Source: Flavobacteriales bacterium (GTDB lineage Bacteria > Bacteroidota > Bacteroidia > Flavobacteriales_G > JALEGO01). Taken from it: 64,000 nt of DNA. Under the pieces are notes generated by a model that searched no databases, was not told where the DNA came from, and was given only the letters and a program-made list of their open reading frames with translations. Below, piece after piece: positions 1 to 10,313 of the stretch. The stretch is taken from contig JAHDCS010000002.1 of assembly GCA_020629755.1 (NCBI GenBank), positions 18,665 to 82,664 of the forward strand, written 5' to 3'. Position 1 is the stretch's first letter. Each line of letters starts with the position of its first letter. A program made the position numbers and the translations under genes.

Positions 1-1509
1 AGCAAAGAAACAGACCGTTTTAATCACAGTATTTATATAAAAGCACTTTTTGGTCATGAGATGTCTAATGAGACTTATTTAGGATTAACACAAAACGATT
101 TTTCAGCCAATCCCTACAACAGATATTTGGCCTCAAGAAATGATCAAATGAAAACGAATAACAAACAGTTTTCAATTCACCATACCTTAGAGTTTTCAAA
201 AAGCGTACAACTTATCACGACAGGGTATCTTCATTTTTTTGATAGAAATTGGTACAAGTTAAATGATATAACCGATCAAAATCAAGAGCGGATTAAAATA
301 GCATCTATTGTAAATAATCCTACTATCTATCAAGAGCATTACAAAGCACTTGGTGGGTATTCGTCTAATTTCACTTACCGCTTAAAAGCAAACAACAGAG
401 CCTATTCTTCTAAAGGGGTGCAAACACAATTAGTGAAGAAATTCTCTGCTAAAACAATACAACATACAGCGCGTTTGTCTGTGCGTTACCATTTTGATGA
501 TGTAGATCGTTATCAGTGGACAGATGATTACCAAATGCTCTCAGATCAAATGAGTGTCATAAATTATGGAACACCTGGGTCAGAGAGTAATAAAGTGGCT
601 TATTCAAAAGCTTTTTCTGGGTATTTGGTAGATGAAATTAACATCAAAAAATTAATGTTAAACGTAGGTTTAAGAGTTGAAAACATCTTTGCGCACCAAA
701 GTGATTATGGCAAACAAGATATAGAAAGAACAGAAAGCGACTTGGTAATAAAAGAAAATGCTGTTTTTGCTTTAATGCCTGGTATTGGCTTTCATTATGC
801 TGTAGATAGCAGCTCTTCTATTTTCGGAGGGATACACAAGGGCTTTGCGCCTCCTGGATATAATCCAGATACACGGCCAGAAAGCAGTTTAAATTATGAA
901 TTAGGTCATGCGATTCAAAAAAATAGATTTAAAAGTGAACTGGTGTTGTTTTATAACGATTATGCGAATCTTTTAGGTTCTGATTTAGCTGCTGTTGGGG
1001 GGCAAGGCTCAGACAATCTGTTTAACGGAGGCAGCGCACAAACCAAAGGCTTAGAATATCAATTGAGTTACCTTTTTACTTTAGATAAAAAAGCAAAACT
1101 CACCTTACCGATTCAATTATCGTATACGTATACGGATGCTTTTTTTGAAAATAGCTTTGAGAGTGATTTTGATGGATGGGGAGATGTTGTTTCAGGAGAC
1201 AGATTGCCTTATGTGCCCAAACATCAGATATCCACTCAAATAAGCATTAATTACATGCGTTTTAGTGCCCATATGACTTCTCGATTTATTTCGTCTGTGA
1301 TTGCAGAAAACTCTTCTGATCGTCCACTATACATACCAGACTATTTCACAACAGATTTAAGCCTTCATTTTGCCTTAAAACCACAAATAAAATTATGGAC
1401 AAGCATTACAAATATAAGCGATGAAGTTTATAATGTTTCTGTTCATCCAGCAGGATATAGGCCCGGAATGCCGCGCGCCTTTTTAGTGGGAGTAAAAGCG
1501 CGTTTTTAA
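1..1509 (+). CDS. TonB-dependent outer-membrane receptor (C-terminal part; gene starts before the window)
   Basis: Frame is open from base 1 in register with the listed ORF. The barrel-like C-terminus ends ...VHPAGYRPGMPRAFLVGVKARF, typical of TonB-dependent siderophore/Fe-dicitrate receptors. Confidence 0.85.
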   Translation, partial: SKETDRFNHSIYIKALFGHEMSNETYLGLTQNDFSANPYNRYLASRNDQMKTNNKQFSIHHTLEFSKSVQLITTGYLHFFDRNWYKLNDITDQNQERIKIASIVNNPTIYQEHYKALGGYSSNFTYRLKANNRAYSSKGVQTQLVKKFSAKTIQHTARLSVRYHFDDVDRYQWTDDYQMLSDQMSVINYGTPGSESNKVAYSKAFSGYLVDEINIKKLMLNVGLRVENIFAHQSDYGKQDIERTESDLVIKENAVFALMPGIGFHYAVDSSSSIFGGIHKGFAPPGYNPDTRPESSLNYELGHAIQKNRFKSELVLFYNDYANLLGSDLAAVGGQGSDNLFNGGSAQTKGLEYQLSYLFTLDKKAKLTLPIQLSYTYTDAFFENSFESDFDGWGDVVSGDRLPYVPKHQISTQISINYMRFSAHMTSRFISSVIAENSSDRPLYIPDYFTTDLSLHFALKPQIKLWTSITNISDEVYNVSVHPAGYRPGMPRAFLVGVKARF

Positions 1510-1553
1510 GCTCGTTTTACAAAGTTAGTGAAGAACCAAAAACGTATATTTTT

Positions 1554-1594
1554 CAAAAAAATTAGAGCTGCATCACAGAAGAAGCAACTCTAAT
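1554..1594 (-). terminator. Rho-independent terminator for ssb (possibly bidirectional)
   Basis: Hairpin ATTAGAG...CTCTAAT (1561-1567 / 1588-1594) with extra TGC/GCA pairing; an A-run on + at 1554-1560 gives a U-tract on the minus strand. Lies between convergent genes. Confidence 0.6.
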
Positions 1595-1641
1595 TCCAAA
1601 ATTATTTTAGAGGTTTTGAAAAGAACTCTTTTAGTCTATTT

Positions 1642-1980
1642 TTACTTCTTTTTGACTTTATCAAGCATTAAAATACTCGAGGCAATCACCTCGCTAATGG
1701 TTTTTATTTTGCCTTCAGGGTCTTCGTATTTCCGATGTACTAGTTTACCTTCAACCGCAATTTTTTTGCCTTTATGCAGATGAGTTTTAACAATTCCTGC
1801 TAATTTGCCCCAGGCTATTACTTTATGCCAATTGGTTTTTTCAACATATTCGCCTTCTTTATTGACATACTTTTCGCTAGTTGCCAAGCTCATTTTTGAG
1901 AGTTTACTCCCGTTTTCTAAAACTTTAGTTTCGGGATCAGCCCCTAAATTTCCGATTAATCTAACAGAGTTATCGATCAT
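1642..1980 (-). CDS. ssb: Single-stranded DNA-binding protein
   Basis: MIDNSVRLIGNLGADPETKVLENGSKLSKMSLATSEKY...TNWHKVIAWGKLA is the canonical SSB OB-fold. Only 112 aa, with no acidic C-terminal tip. Confidence 0.9.
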   Translation of the reverse strand: MIDNSVRLIGNLGADPETKVLENGSKLSKMSLATSEKYVNKEGEYVEKTNWHKVIAWGKLAGIVKTHLHKGKKIAVEGKLVHRKYEDPEGKIKTISEVIASSILMLDKVKKK

Positions 1981-2163
1981 GATTTATAATTTAAAATTAA
2001 CAATCACAAAGTTTATAAATCAAAAACAAACAACTGAATATTAAACACTTATATCCGATTATAAACGTCATTAATCGTTTGTAGACACTTAATTTATCGG
2101 ACCACTTGACTAATGTAATCTTGTTTTTTACATTATGTTCTATAGATCATAAACTTTTGTATA

Positions 2164-2525
2164 TGCAACAAACTTGTATTCATTGCGGAGACATTTATAG
2201 AGGGCGGACAGATAAAAAGTATTGTTCTTCATCGTGTAGAAGTTCGTACCACAACAAAGTCAATTACAAAGACTTATTCCCGCTTAAAAAAATCAATAAT
2301 CTATTAAAAAACAATTATAAAATACTCAATCAATTAACCTATAAGAATAAACCGGTAAAAACATCTAAAGAAAATTTAGTGAATGCTGGGTTTAACTTTA
2401 ATTATTTTACCAATACTTTTCCGGCTAAAAATGGCCAAACGTATTTTTTCTGTTACGATAGAGGTTATCTGCCTTTAGACAATGGTTTGTATAGTATAGT
2501 GGTCAAAAGAGAATTAATGAACTGA
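2164..2525 (+). CDS. Small zinc-ribbon-like hypothetical protein
   Basis: MQQTCIHCGDIYRGRTDKKYCSSSCRSSYHNK: CxxC...CxxxC putative zinc ribbon. The internal ATG at 2164 is a more plausible start than 2106. Confidence 0.55.
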
Positions 2526-2580
2526 ATGACGTTTTATATCATTTGGCATGCTTTTTGTTTAGATTTGCAAAAAAAGCAAA

Positions 2581-3510
2581 ATGAACAAACTAACTATATT
2601 TTATCTGTTTTTATGCAGTAGTATTTTAAGTGCACAAAACATCTCAGATGCTGAGGTTTATTCTGAAAATGGAGAACGTTTTTATTTGATTTTAAACGGG
2701 GTACAGCAAAACCAAAATCCTGAAACAAACATTTTAGTACAAGGACTGACATCTAGCTTTTATCATGCAAAAGTTATTTTTGAAAATGGCTTTCCAGATA
2801 TTGAGATGAAGTATTTTCGAGTTCAAAATGTAGATGATCAATGGGGAAAAGTAACCTATGTGATCAAACAAAACAAAAAAGGAGAATACAAAATGCGCTA
2901 CAGAGATTTTGTGCCTTATGCGCAAATGCCTCCGCCATCGCCTACCGTGGTTGTGGTGCCTTACCATACTAATCAGGGCGGTGTTACAGTATCTAAAACC
3001 ACCACCACTCAATCCTCAAGACCAAGTGGGGATAATGTCAATGTTGGCATGAATATAGGAGGTGTTAATTTTGGCATGAATGTCAATATCAATGATAATG
3101 AACAGCAAACAGAAACGATGACCACCACAACTACTACACACACTACAACATCATCACAAGTGTATCATCAAGAACCGGTTGTTGAAGCCTATATTCCAGG
3201 GTATACAGGCAGAGTAGGCTGCCAAGGCTATCCAATGACTGCGGCTTCTTTTTCTGCTGCTTTATCTAGTGTTAGATCTAAAGATTTTGATCGAACTAAG
3301 CTTTCTCAAGCCAAGCAAATAGCGTCTTCTAATTGTTTAACAGCCCAGCAGGTAAAAGAGATTGCCCTACTTTTTGATTTTGAAAATCACCGATTAGATT
3401 TTGCTAAATTTGCCTACTCTAAAACGGTTGACATAGATAATTATTTTGTGGTCAGTGATGTATTTGAATTTGAACACAATGTAAGAGAACTTAATAACTA
3501 TATAAACTAA
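2581..3510 (+). CDS. Secreted DUF4476-like protein (copy 1)
   Basis: Signal peptide; C-terminal domain DFDRTKLSQAKQIASSNCLTAQQVKEIALLFDFENHRLDFAKFAY resembles DUF4476; Thr-rich low-complexity middle. Confidence 0.65.
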   Translation: MNKLTIFYLFLCSSILSAQNISDAEVYSENGERFYLILNGVQQNQNPETNILVQGLTSSFYHAKVIFENGFPDIEMKYFRVQNVDDQWGKVTYVIKQNKKGEYKMRYRDFVPYAQMPPPSPTVVVVPYHTNQGGVTVSKTTTTQSSRPSGDNVNVGMNIGGVNFGMNVNINDNEQQTETMTTTTTTHTTTSSQVYHQEPVVEAYIPGYTGRVGCQGYPMTAASFSAALSSVRSKDFDRTKLSQAKQIASSNCLTAQQVKEIALLFDFENHRLDFAKFAYSKTVDIDNYFVVSDVFEFEHNVRELNNYIN

Positions 3511-3517
3511 AACAGAT

Positions 3518-4408
3518 ATGAAAACCTTTATTATTCACTTTTTTCTAGGACTCTTTTTTATCACTTCGGCTTTGGCGCAGAATCAGCCGTCGAGTAGCAT
3601 GTATGTATATGCTCAAAATGGCGAGTCTTTTTATTTGGTTTTAAACGGAATACGCCAAAATTATTATCCTCAGAGCAGTGTTCAATTAAGCGGATTAACA
3701 GGTACAGATTACTCGGTACAGGTAGTATTTAAGAACGGGCATTTAGGTAAAATTGGGCCGGTCAATTGTTCTATTGTAGACGCGAGTTTTCAGTATGGGC
3801 AAAGTATTTATAAAGTTGGGATTAACGATATGGGCTTTTATGACTTTACTCTGGAGCATTTTTTTCCGGGCTTTACTTTAATGCCAACCAATCAAACACA
3901 CCATGTTGTTAGTTATCATAACGTTACTTATGATCAGCCGCCTGCTCATCATCCTTTTCATCCTATATCAGGACAAGCGATCGGTTCAACAATAACTTGT
4001 TTACCAACATGCACACCAAACCATCATGTTTGCGGAATAACATCCACTACAGAAGTTGCACAGCCTGCGCCCCCGGCTAATCCAATGCCCAATTATAATG
4101 GAGTCGTTGGTTGTGCAGACTGGCCTATTTCTGATCAAGATTTTCAAAGAGCCTTACAAAGCATTCAGAAAAAAGATTTTGACCGTACAAAACTTGTGGT
4201 GGCCAAGCAAATTACAAGAGTAAATTGCTTAACAGCACTACAAGTCAAAAAAATAGCCTCTTTATTTGACTTTGATAGCGCAAAACTTGAATATGCAAAG
4301 TTTGCCTATGAACACACCTATGACATAGGTAATTATTTTATTGTGAACGATGTGTTTGACTTTGATAAAAATGCTAGAGAGCTAAGCCTATACATCACCA
4401 ATAAATAA
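3518..4408 (+). CDS. Secreted DUF4476-like protein (tandem paralogue)
   Basis: Same N- and C-terminal domains as the preceding ORF (KDFDRTKLVVAKQITRVNCLTALQVKKIASLFDFDSAKLEYAKFAY); His/Pro-rich linker. Confidence 0.65.
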   Translation: MKTFIIHFFLGLFFITSALAQNQPSSSMYVYAQNGESFYLVLNGIRQNYYPQSSVQLSGLTGTDYSVQVVFKNGHLGKIGPVNCSIVDASFQYGQSIYKVGINDMGFYDFTLEHFFPGFTLMPTNQTHHVVSYHNVTYDQPPAHHPFHPISGQAIGSTITCLPTCTPNHHVCGITSTTEVAQPAPPANPMPNYNGVVGCADWPISDQDFQRALQSIQKKDFDRTKLVVAKQITRVNCLTALQVKKIASLFDFDSAKLEYAKFAYEHTYDIGNYFIVNDVFDFDKNARELSLYITNK

Positions 4409-4434
4409 AAGGGCTTTAAAAATCTTAGTAGATC

Positions 4435-5244
4435 TTATTCAGTCAATGCGGCCTTAATTTTCACTAGCGTTTTAAGTAAAGGCTTTAGCTGATCTAAAGG
4501 CAGCATGTTTGCTCCATCAGAACGTGCGTTTTTTGGCTCAGGATGAGTCTCAATAAAAAGACCATTAGCCCCTACGGCAATAGCAGCCTTGGCAATGGTG
4601 TCTATGCCTTGGGGTGTTCCGCCTGTTACTCCTGAAGCATTATTTGGCCTTTGAACACTATGTGTGACATCCATAATGACAGGAAAACCATTTTTTTGCA
4701 TCAATGGAATATTTCTAAAATCGACTACCAAATCAGCATAACCAAAAGAATTGCCTCGTTCGGTTATTAAAACATGTTTGTTATTGTAGTGGGTGATTTT
4801 TTCGGCCGCATATTTCATAGTAGATGCCGATGCAAATTGTCCTTTTTTGATGTTGATTATTTTACCGGTTTGCGCGGCAGCTTTAAGTAAATGTGTTTGT
4901 CGACATAAAAAGGCTGGTATTTGCAATACATCTGCCACTTCAGCAGCCATTTCAGCTTGTTGTTCAGTGTGTATGTCTGTTAGTATAGGCACATTAAAAT
5001 GCTGTTTTACTTGCTGTAAAATGTGTAGTGATTTTTCAATACCTATGCTTGAGAATGATTCAACAGAGGTTCTATTCGCTTTTTCAAAAGACGCTTTAAA
5101 AATATAAGGCAAGCCCAATTCATCTGTGATGGTCTTACATTTCTTAGCAATTTGAAAACAATTTTCTTGGCTTTCGACTGCGCAAGGTCCTGCAATTAAA
5201 AAAAAGTCAGATGTATTTTGAAGTGTGTGGTATAAATTTTTCAT
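4435..5244 (-). CDS. kdsA: 3-deoxy-8-phosphooctulonate synthase
   Basis: FFLIAGPCAVES...FKASFEKANRTS...ERGNSFGYADLVVDFRN...VQRPN motifs of KDO8P synthase. Confidence 0.93.
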   Translation of the reverse strand: MKNLYHTLQNTSDFFLIAGPCAVESQENCFQIAKKCKTITDELGLPYIFKASFEKANRTSVESFSSIGIEKSLHILQQVKQHFNVPILTDIHTEQQAEMAAEVADVLQIPAFLCRQTHLLKAAAQTGKIINIKKGQFASASTMKYAAEKITHYNNKHVLITERGNSFGYADLVVDFRNIPLMQKNGFPVIMDVTHSVQRPNNASGVTGGTPQGIDTIAKAAIAVGANGLFIETHPEPKNARSDGANMLPLDQLKPLLKTLVKIKAALTE

Positions 5245-5258
5245 CCCCCCTAAAAGAA

Positions 5259-8200
5259 TTAACGTATGATATACATTTTACCAAAGCCTTTTTTAAAGTA
5301 CGCATCGGCGCCAGAAGTTCTATGCTTAATCTCTTCACCATTATGCTTAATAATTGCGCGGTATAAATAGGCGCCATTAGCCAGCTTATCTCCATAACGG
5401 TCAGTGCCATCCCACCGAAAAGAACTAATGTTTTTGCCAATATGCAGTGGCCCTAATTCGTCTTTGTTGATTTCTCTAACCAGCTTACCGCTTACAGTTA
5501 AAATTTGAATTTTAAACACATCAGGTACAGTACTTCCTGTTAAGGTAAACACAAACTGAGTATGGCTAGAAAACGGGTTGGGGTAATTTACAATTTGTGT
5601 GATAGACGATTCTAACACCACCTCAAAAGTGATTTCATAAGGCTCAGAAGCCGCTTTGTTTGAAGACTTATCCCAGGCTTGAACGCGCAGGGTGTAAATA
5701 CCATCTTTAGTAAATTTAGGGCTTAACCCCACCTTAAAGTGTTCATTGTTTGCAGAGGCTAAAGTTACATTTGACGTGTATAAGCTGGTTGTTGTATTAA
5801 AGTGAATCGGAATAACAGTGCCCAATGGGTCAATAAGGGCCATTTGTATGTTTGAGGTGTCGCTTATTTGATTTAGGAGCTTATTTAAATTATTGTCGGT
5901 TATACTTATTTCAATAAAAGGTTCGGCAGACACAATATCGCCATCTAAGATTCTTTGATTGTCAAAGGTCACATCAATTAAAGGGTTTATTTTATCAATG
6001 TTGAGCTTAAAGGGGATGTTTAAGAGATTATTAAAATGATACTGTTCAATTTGCCAAAGCGAATCTTCAGGGTTTACATCAACGGTTAATATGTTTTCTG
6101 AGCCCATATTAGCAGTTGAAAAGGATAGAGTGTCGTATAAAACTTCTCCAGAAAGGAGCGGAGCTTGGGTTTGGTAGGGGATATTGATAATAGATCCGTT
6201 TTGATGCAATACATTATAAGACACACGAAGAGAATCCATGTCTACTTCACTTATGTTTTCAATAGCCACAGCGAAGTGAAGACTATCGCCTTCTTCTAAA
6301 GTGTCAGCGCTTAAATACAAGCCCTTTTTAGGATTTATAGCTGCTTCAGGAGCCGTTTCATATAAGACATGCCAGTATGAAGGTTGAGCGGGGTATTCAT
6401 TTACGCTGTCTTTTAAAAAAGAGCGAAGTTTAATATTCGGAAAATTATTTGCTGTGACAAGCGTCGATAAATTCAAAACATCTGAGGAGAGTAAGTCATA
6501 AGAGTGCAACACTTGATTGTTTTGATCTAATATTTCTAGACCAATGCTGTCTTGAAAGTCATTTTCTGTATTTTGATACTTCCAATGTAAGCTTTGCCAT
6601 GCTGATGCAGGTCCGATTAGGGGGGATGTGTGTTTGCCAGAATTACCTAATCCTTCTAAATCAACAGAAAGTGAAATATTTTGATTAATACTATCGCCTA
6701 CAATTTCTTGCGTGGTAGACGGATCGCCAATCTTGGTAAAGAAAATCCAAGGGCGGTCATCAGGCAAAGTGTCTAAAGCAAAAGCACCTAAATTATTTAA
6801 TGATTGTTTAAGACTCGAGCTATTGAGTGTTGTACCGGTTTGATAATCTACTTTTCTTACCGTATAGATTAAAAGATAGTGCCCGTTGGGGATTTTATTT
6901 TGTAGCATACTCGCTAGTGAGTCTATCTGTTCTGGATGATTGGCTAAAAAGGAGAAGTACTGTTTGGTATGCACAGGGAAATTTGAGTTGCAGTTATTAG
7001 AATTAGACTCCCACAGATTATTGCCATTACCAAAATCATTTTCTGGATAATTTATGGTATCTCCATTTACAATATTGGCAACCTCCCAAGGCTTTAGAGT
7101 GATTGGATCTATCACAGCTACTTTAAATGCGGGTTGTCCTCCGCAAGCATTTTTTCCTTGTAATATGCCATTAATGCTAAAAAAGGTGCCGTCTAAATCA
7201 GTGATCCATTGTCGACCAATTACATTACAAAATAAAGAAGCAGAAGAAGAATCATACGTAATGTTTCTACTTGGTTTATTGTATTGTAGAGATGAAAATG
7301 TATTGTGTTTGAGTTGATAGAAATGATCTTGCCCCCATCCGGTTTTACCTGATATAAATTGAAAAGAATGCTCACGCCATTTTAATGAATCTGGGTCTAA
7401 AGCCTTGGGGCTACAACGCCAAAAATACACAATACTATCTGTAGTAATAGGGAAAGACGCATTCCATTCTACTACACCACCTGATGAAGATATAATGGTT
7501 TCTTGCTTGACAGGGCTATTGTATGCATCGGTTGTGTCGAGCTGAAGGATGTATTCTTTTTCTTGAGCTAGAGTATTAGCTGTAGAGGCCTTTAAAGGAA
7601 ACGAGAGCCAGTCAACCACTTGATAATTATAGGGGTAAACAGGGATAATTTCATTAGAGCTTATAACAAGAGAGGCATTAACATCATTTAGGGTATTGTT
7701 GTTTAATTCAGAAGCTTCATCTATTAAATTTAACGGGTCAATAATAACCTTAAAGGTATTAAGCCCTACCCCAATGGAACCGTTAATGGGCAATGTAAAC
7801 CTAAGAGTATCGTCAAATGCAATAGGAGATGCAGTAAAGTTGTAGACCTCTTGTTGCCCACCTGGAAATGTGCGCTGAACGGCAATAGCTACTTGCTGAG
7901 TGTCTGTAATACCTAAATTAGCACAACGCACCAACAGATCAAAACTATCGACAGCCAAAGAGGGGTTTTCAGGGTTAAAAGCTATATAAGAAGGCTCTAT
8001 TACAGCATAATCTACTTTTTTATTGGCCGTGAGTTGTAATGAAGGATCGCCGTGTAATACGGTCTCAAAACCTGTAATTTTAACTAATGGCGCATTTGGG
8101 TTGTTTAAGATAGATTCTTCAATGCTAATTTGTAAGAGTTCACCTATGCTTGCAGCGTAGTGATTTTTAGACATGTTACTGTATATTTTAGCGGTTAAAT

Positions 8201-10313
8201 TATCAAGGTAACTTGGCAAGCCTTGATCTGATTGGGCAATAAAACCAATGGCTGCTTTTTGTTTTTCAAATACAAATTTTTCCGAGATACTTGAGAATAG
8301 ATTTTGATGAATATCACCCGCATAACACCCGTTAGATAAGATGAAGAAGTATTTATTTTGGTTGTTATAGGTGGATGGATTTTCTAAGCCAATGTCAAAA
8401 CTTGAGGTAGAAGAGTGCCCAAAAAAACTTAGAAATGCAGCCCCTTTGTTAATAATAGTAGTAATTGAATCTGCTAAATTGAAATCAATAGGATCGGCAG
8501 TAGATTTATAAAATTCAAAAACATTTGCCCCGTAATGATCGCTTTGAATAATGTTTTTATACTTGGTTAAGTAAGACCGAAATGTATTTTGCTCAGATTG
8601 ATTGATTCCGCCACCAAAATGCAATATTTTTTTATGCCAAAGCTCATCTGAAATAGGCCCCACTTGATCATAATTATCAATGGCTTGTTGATGAGCTTCT
8701 GCCTTTTCAAGGTAATCGTATACATGCTCGTTGTTTAGAGCCGCAAGTCTGCCAGTGGCAATCTTAGGCAAAGGCAAAGAGCGATCCATTACTGAGAAGT
8801 AAAAATCACAAGCCGGTGAGCTATAAGAAGGCACAAGATTGTTTTGTTGCGCAATGCTGTTTTTTCTGGCAGATTGGTTTGCATCCATCACTGCCTTACC
8901 AATTAAAAACAAATGTTTAGGCTGCGCGCTGGTTTGGGTATACAAATACCGACAGACATTCTCAATAGCAGAAGGATGTTTTTGAACACCTAAAGCAAAC
9001 TGGTCACTCAATTGATCGATATAACAAACCAAAGGATCATGCCCTAAACTAAGTTTGTGAGCGGCATACTCATTTACAGACATTTCTAACTTGGGATGCG
9101 TCACAATTAAAAATAAAGAGTCTTCATTAAGCGTGCTGTAATCTACAAAACGCCCATTATTCCCGATTGGAGTAATAGAATTTACATTGCTAATTTCACT
9201 TTGTGCTGAAATAAAAAGAGTTTTAGACTCGGCAGTATTTGATGCAGGCACAACACCAGATAAGCTTGATCCAGCTTGATTTAACACAATTCTTCTATGG
9301 TCAGATAAATCATACAAGGCTGTGGGGTTAGAAGGGGCATTGCCTGAAAAAGAAATGTGGTAAGGATTTAAACCATTGTTTTCTAATTCAAAATCTAGCA
9401 CGGTAAATGGGCTAGAAAACGTAAAGTTTTTGGCATATTTGAGCTTGGCATAACTAATGGCCATCCGAGTGGTTGAGCCTGTAGGGTTTAAGGTGAAATT
9501 TAAAGTATTATTGCCTGAGTTTATACTGATAGGAGAGTCTTCAAATTTTAGGTATTTATCAGATCCAATTAAAGTATCTAATAAAGAGGTGCCATTAAAG
9601 GAAATACTAAGATCTTTTTGTTTGTTATTTGTGCCAATGATAAAAAATGAAAGTTCTGGCGTAAAAGAAGCATTAAGCGCGTCAATAGTGAAGACTTCAT
9701 TTTTCTGTGAGGTAAAGTCACCACTCATCCACCCTTCTCCTAACACATAACCCTCAGTATGTTTAACTTTAGCATCGCCTTGATAATAACGGTCTGAATA
9801 GACATTAACAGATTCTTCAATAAAATAGGGTTCAAGCAAACTTGTATTTACCGCAGCACTAGAGATATTACTAAGCCTAAATACAGAAGCCGAAGGCTTT
9901 AGGGTCAAAAAATAAGAAATAGTATCGTTGAAATTACTGTAATAAGGGTTGGTGAGCTGATCTAGAGAACCATAAAGAAGAGAGTCTGTAAGACCAGAGT
10001 TTTTCTGGGCATAAAATTCAATAAAATCATTACTATCAAACGAAAAATCATTTTCGCCTTCAATGTGTATGTAAACAGGTTTGCCATAGCCATAAATCTC
10101 TATATTTCTAGGATCAATATTATCGATGTTATGCACCCCTAGCGCATCAAAGCCAGCCTTTAGTTCGGTATATGAAATCTGGTGAATGCCACTTTTAGAA
10201 ACCGGAAATTTGTAATACGTTAAGCTATGATCAATCCACTGGTTATTGTATGACTGAGCCATTAAAAAAAAAGGGCTTAGCAGACATATAATAAGACAGC
10301 GCATACAGGTCAT
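5259..10313 (-). CDS. Type IX secretion system sortase PorU-like (gingipain/C25 family, long form)
   Basis: 1684 aa with signal peptide, C25-like core (FLSFFGHSS...NGCYAGDIHQNLFSSISEKFV), HGDPSLQL, and C-terminal FlgD-like FRWDGTDRYGDKLANGAYLYRAII. Followed by a PorV-like gene. Confidence 0.8.
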   Translation of the reverse strand: MTCMRCLIICLLSPFFLMAQSYNNQWIDHSLTYYKFPVSKSGIHQISYTELKAGFDALGVHNIDNIDPRNIEIYGYGKPVYIHIEGENDFSFDSNDFIEFYAQKNSGLTDSLLYGSLDQLTNPYYSNFNDTISYFLTLKPSASVFRLSNISSAAVNTSLLEPYFIEESVNVYSDRYYQGDAKVKHTEGYVLGEGWMSGDFTSQKNEVFTIDALNASFTPELSFFIIGTNNKQKDLSISFNGTSLLDTLIGSDKYLKFEDSPISINSGNNTLNFTLNPTGSTTRMAISYAKLKYAKNFTFSSPFTVLDFELENNGLNPYHISFSGNAPSNPTALYDLSDHRRIVLNQAGSSLSGVVPASNTAESKTLFISAQSEISNVNSITPIGNNGRFVDYSTLNEDSLFLIVTHPKLEMSVNEYAAHKLSLGHDPLVCYIDQLSDQFALGVQKHPSAIENVCRYLYTQTSAQPKHLFLIGKAVMDANQSARKNSIAQQNNLVPSYSSPACDFYFSVMDRSLPLPKIATGRLAALNNEHVYDYLEKAEAHQQAIDNYDQVGPISDELWHKKILHFGGGINQSEQNTFRSYLTKYKNIIQSDHYGANVFEFYKSTADPIDFNLADSITTIINKGAAFLSFFGHSSTSSFDIGLENPSTYNNQNKYFFILSNGCYAGDIHQNLFSSISEKFVFEKQKAAIGFIAQSDQGLPSYLDNLTAKIYSNMSKNHYAASIGELLQISIEESILNNPNAPLVKITGFETVLHGDPSLQLTANKKVDYAVIEPSYIAFNPENPSLAVDSFDLLVRCANLGITDTQQVAIAVQRTFPGGQQEVYNFTASPIAFDDTLRFTLPINGSIGVGLNTFKVIIDPLNLIDEASELNNNTLNDVNASLVISSNEIIPVYPYNYQVVDWLSFPLKASTANTLAQEKEYILQLDTTDAYNSPVKQETIISSSGGVVEWNASFPITTDSIVYFWRCSPKALDPDSLKWREHSFQFISGKTGWGQDHFYQLKHNTFSSLQYNKPSRNITYDSSSASLFCNVIGRQWITDLDGTFFSINGILQGKNACGGQPAFKVAVIDPITLKPWEVANIVNGDTINYPENDFGNGNNLWESNSNNCNSNFPVHTKQYFSFLANHPEQIDSLASMLQNKIPNGHYLLIYTVRKVDYQTGTTLNSSSLKQSLNNLGAFALDTLPDDRPWIFFTKIGDPSTTQEIVGDSINQNISLSVDLEGLGNSGKHTSPLIGPASAWQSLHWKYQNTENDFQDSIGLEILDQNNQVLHSYDLLSSDVLNLSTLVTANNFPNIKLRSFLKDSVNEYPAQPSYWHVLYETAPEAAINPKKGLYLSADTLEEGDSLHFAVAIENISEVDMDSLRVSYNVLHQNGSIINIPYQTQAPLLSGEVLYDTLSFSTANMGSENILTVDVNPEDSLWQIEQYHFNNLLNIPFKLNIDKINPLIDVTFDNQRILDGDIVSAEPFIEISITDNNLNKLLNQISDTSNIQMALIDPLGTVIPIHFNTTTSLYTSNVTLASANNEHFKVGLSPKFTKDGIYTLRVQAWDKSSNKAASEPYEITFEVVLESSITQIVNYPNPFSSHTQFVFTLTGSTVPDVFKIQILTVSGKLVREINKDELGPLHIGKNISSFRWDGTDRYGDKLANGAYLYRAIIKHNGEEIKHRTSGADAYFKKGFGKMYIIR

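Noticed and set aside
997-1002. GGGGGG run followed by CA (also 17474-17479 and about 33316)
   Set aside because: Not part of the octamer; these are the three G6 runs not followed by AT and were kept as the contrast set.
1805-2044. 79-aa + ORF over ssb
   Set aside because: Antisense overlap with ssb; no recognisable features.
4793-5107. ORF of 104 aa on + inside kdsA
   Set aside because: Antisense shadow ORF of a confidently assigned gene.
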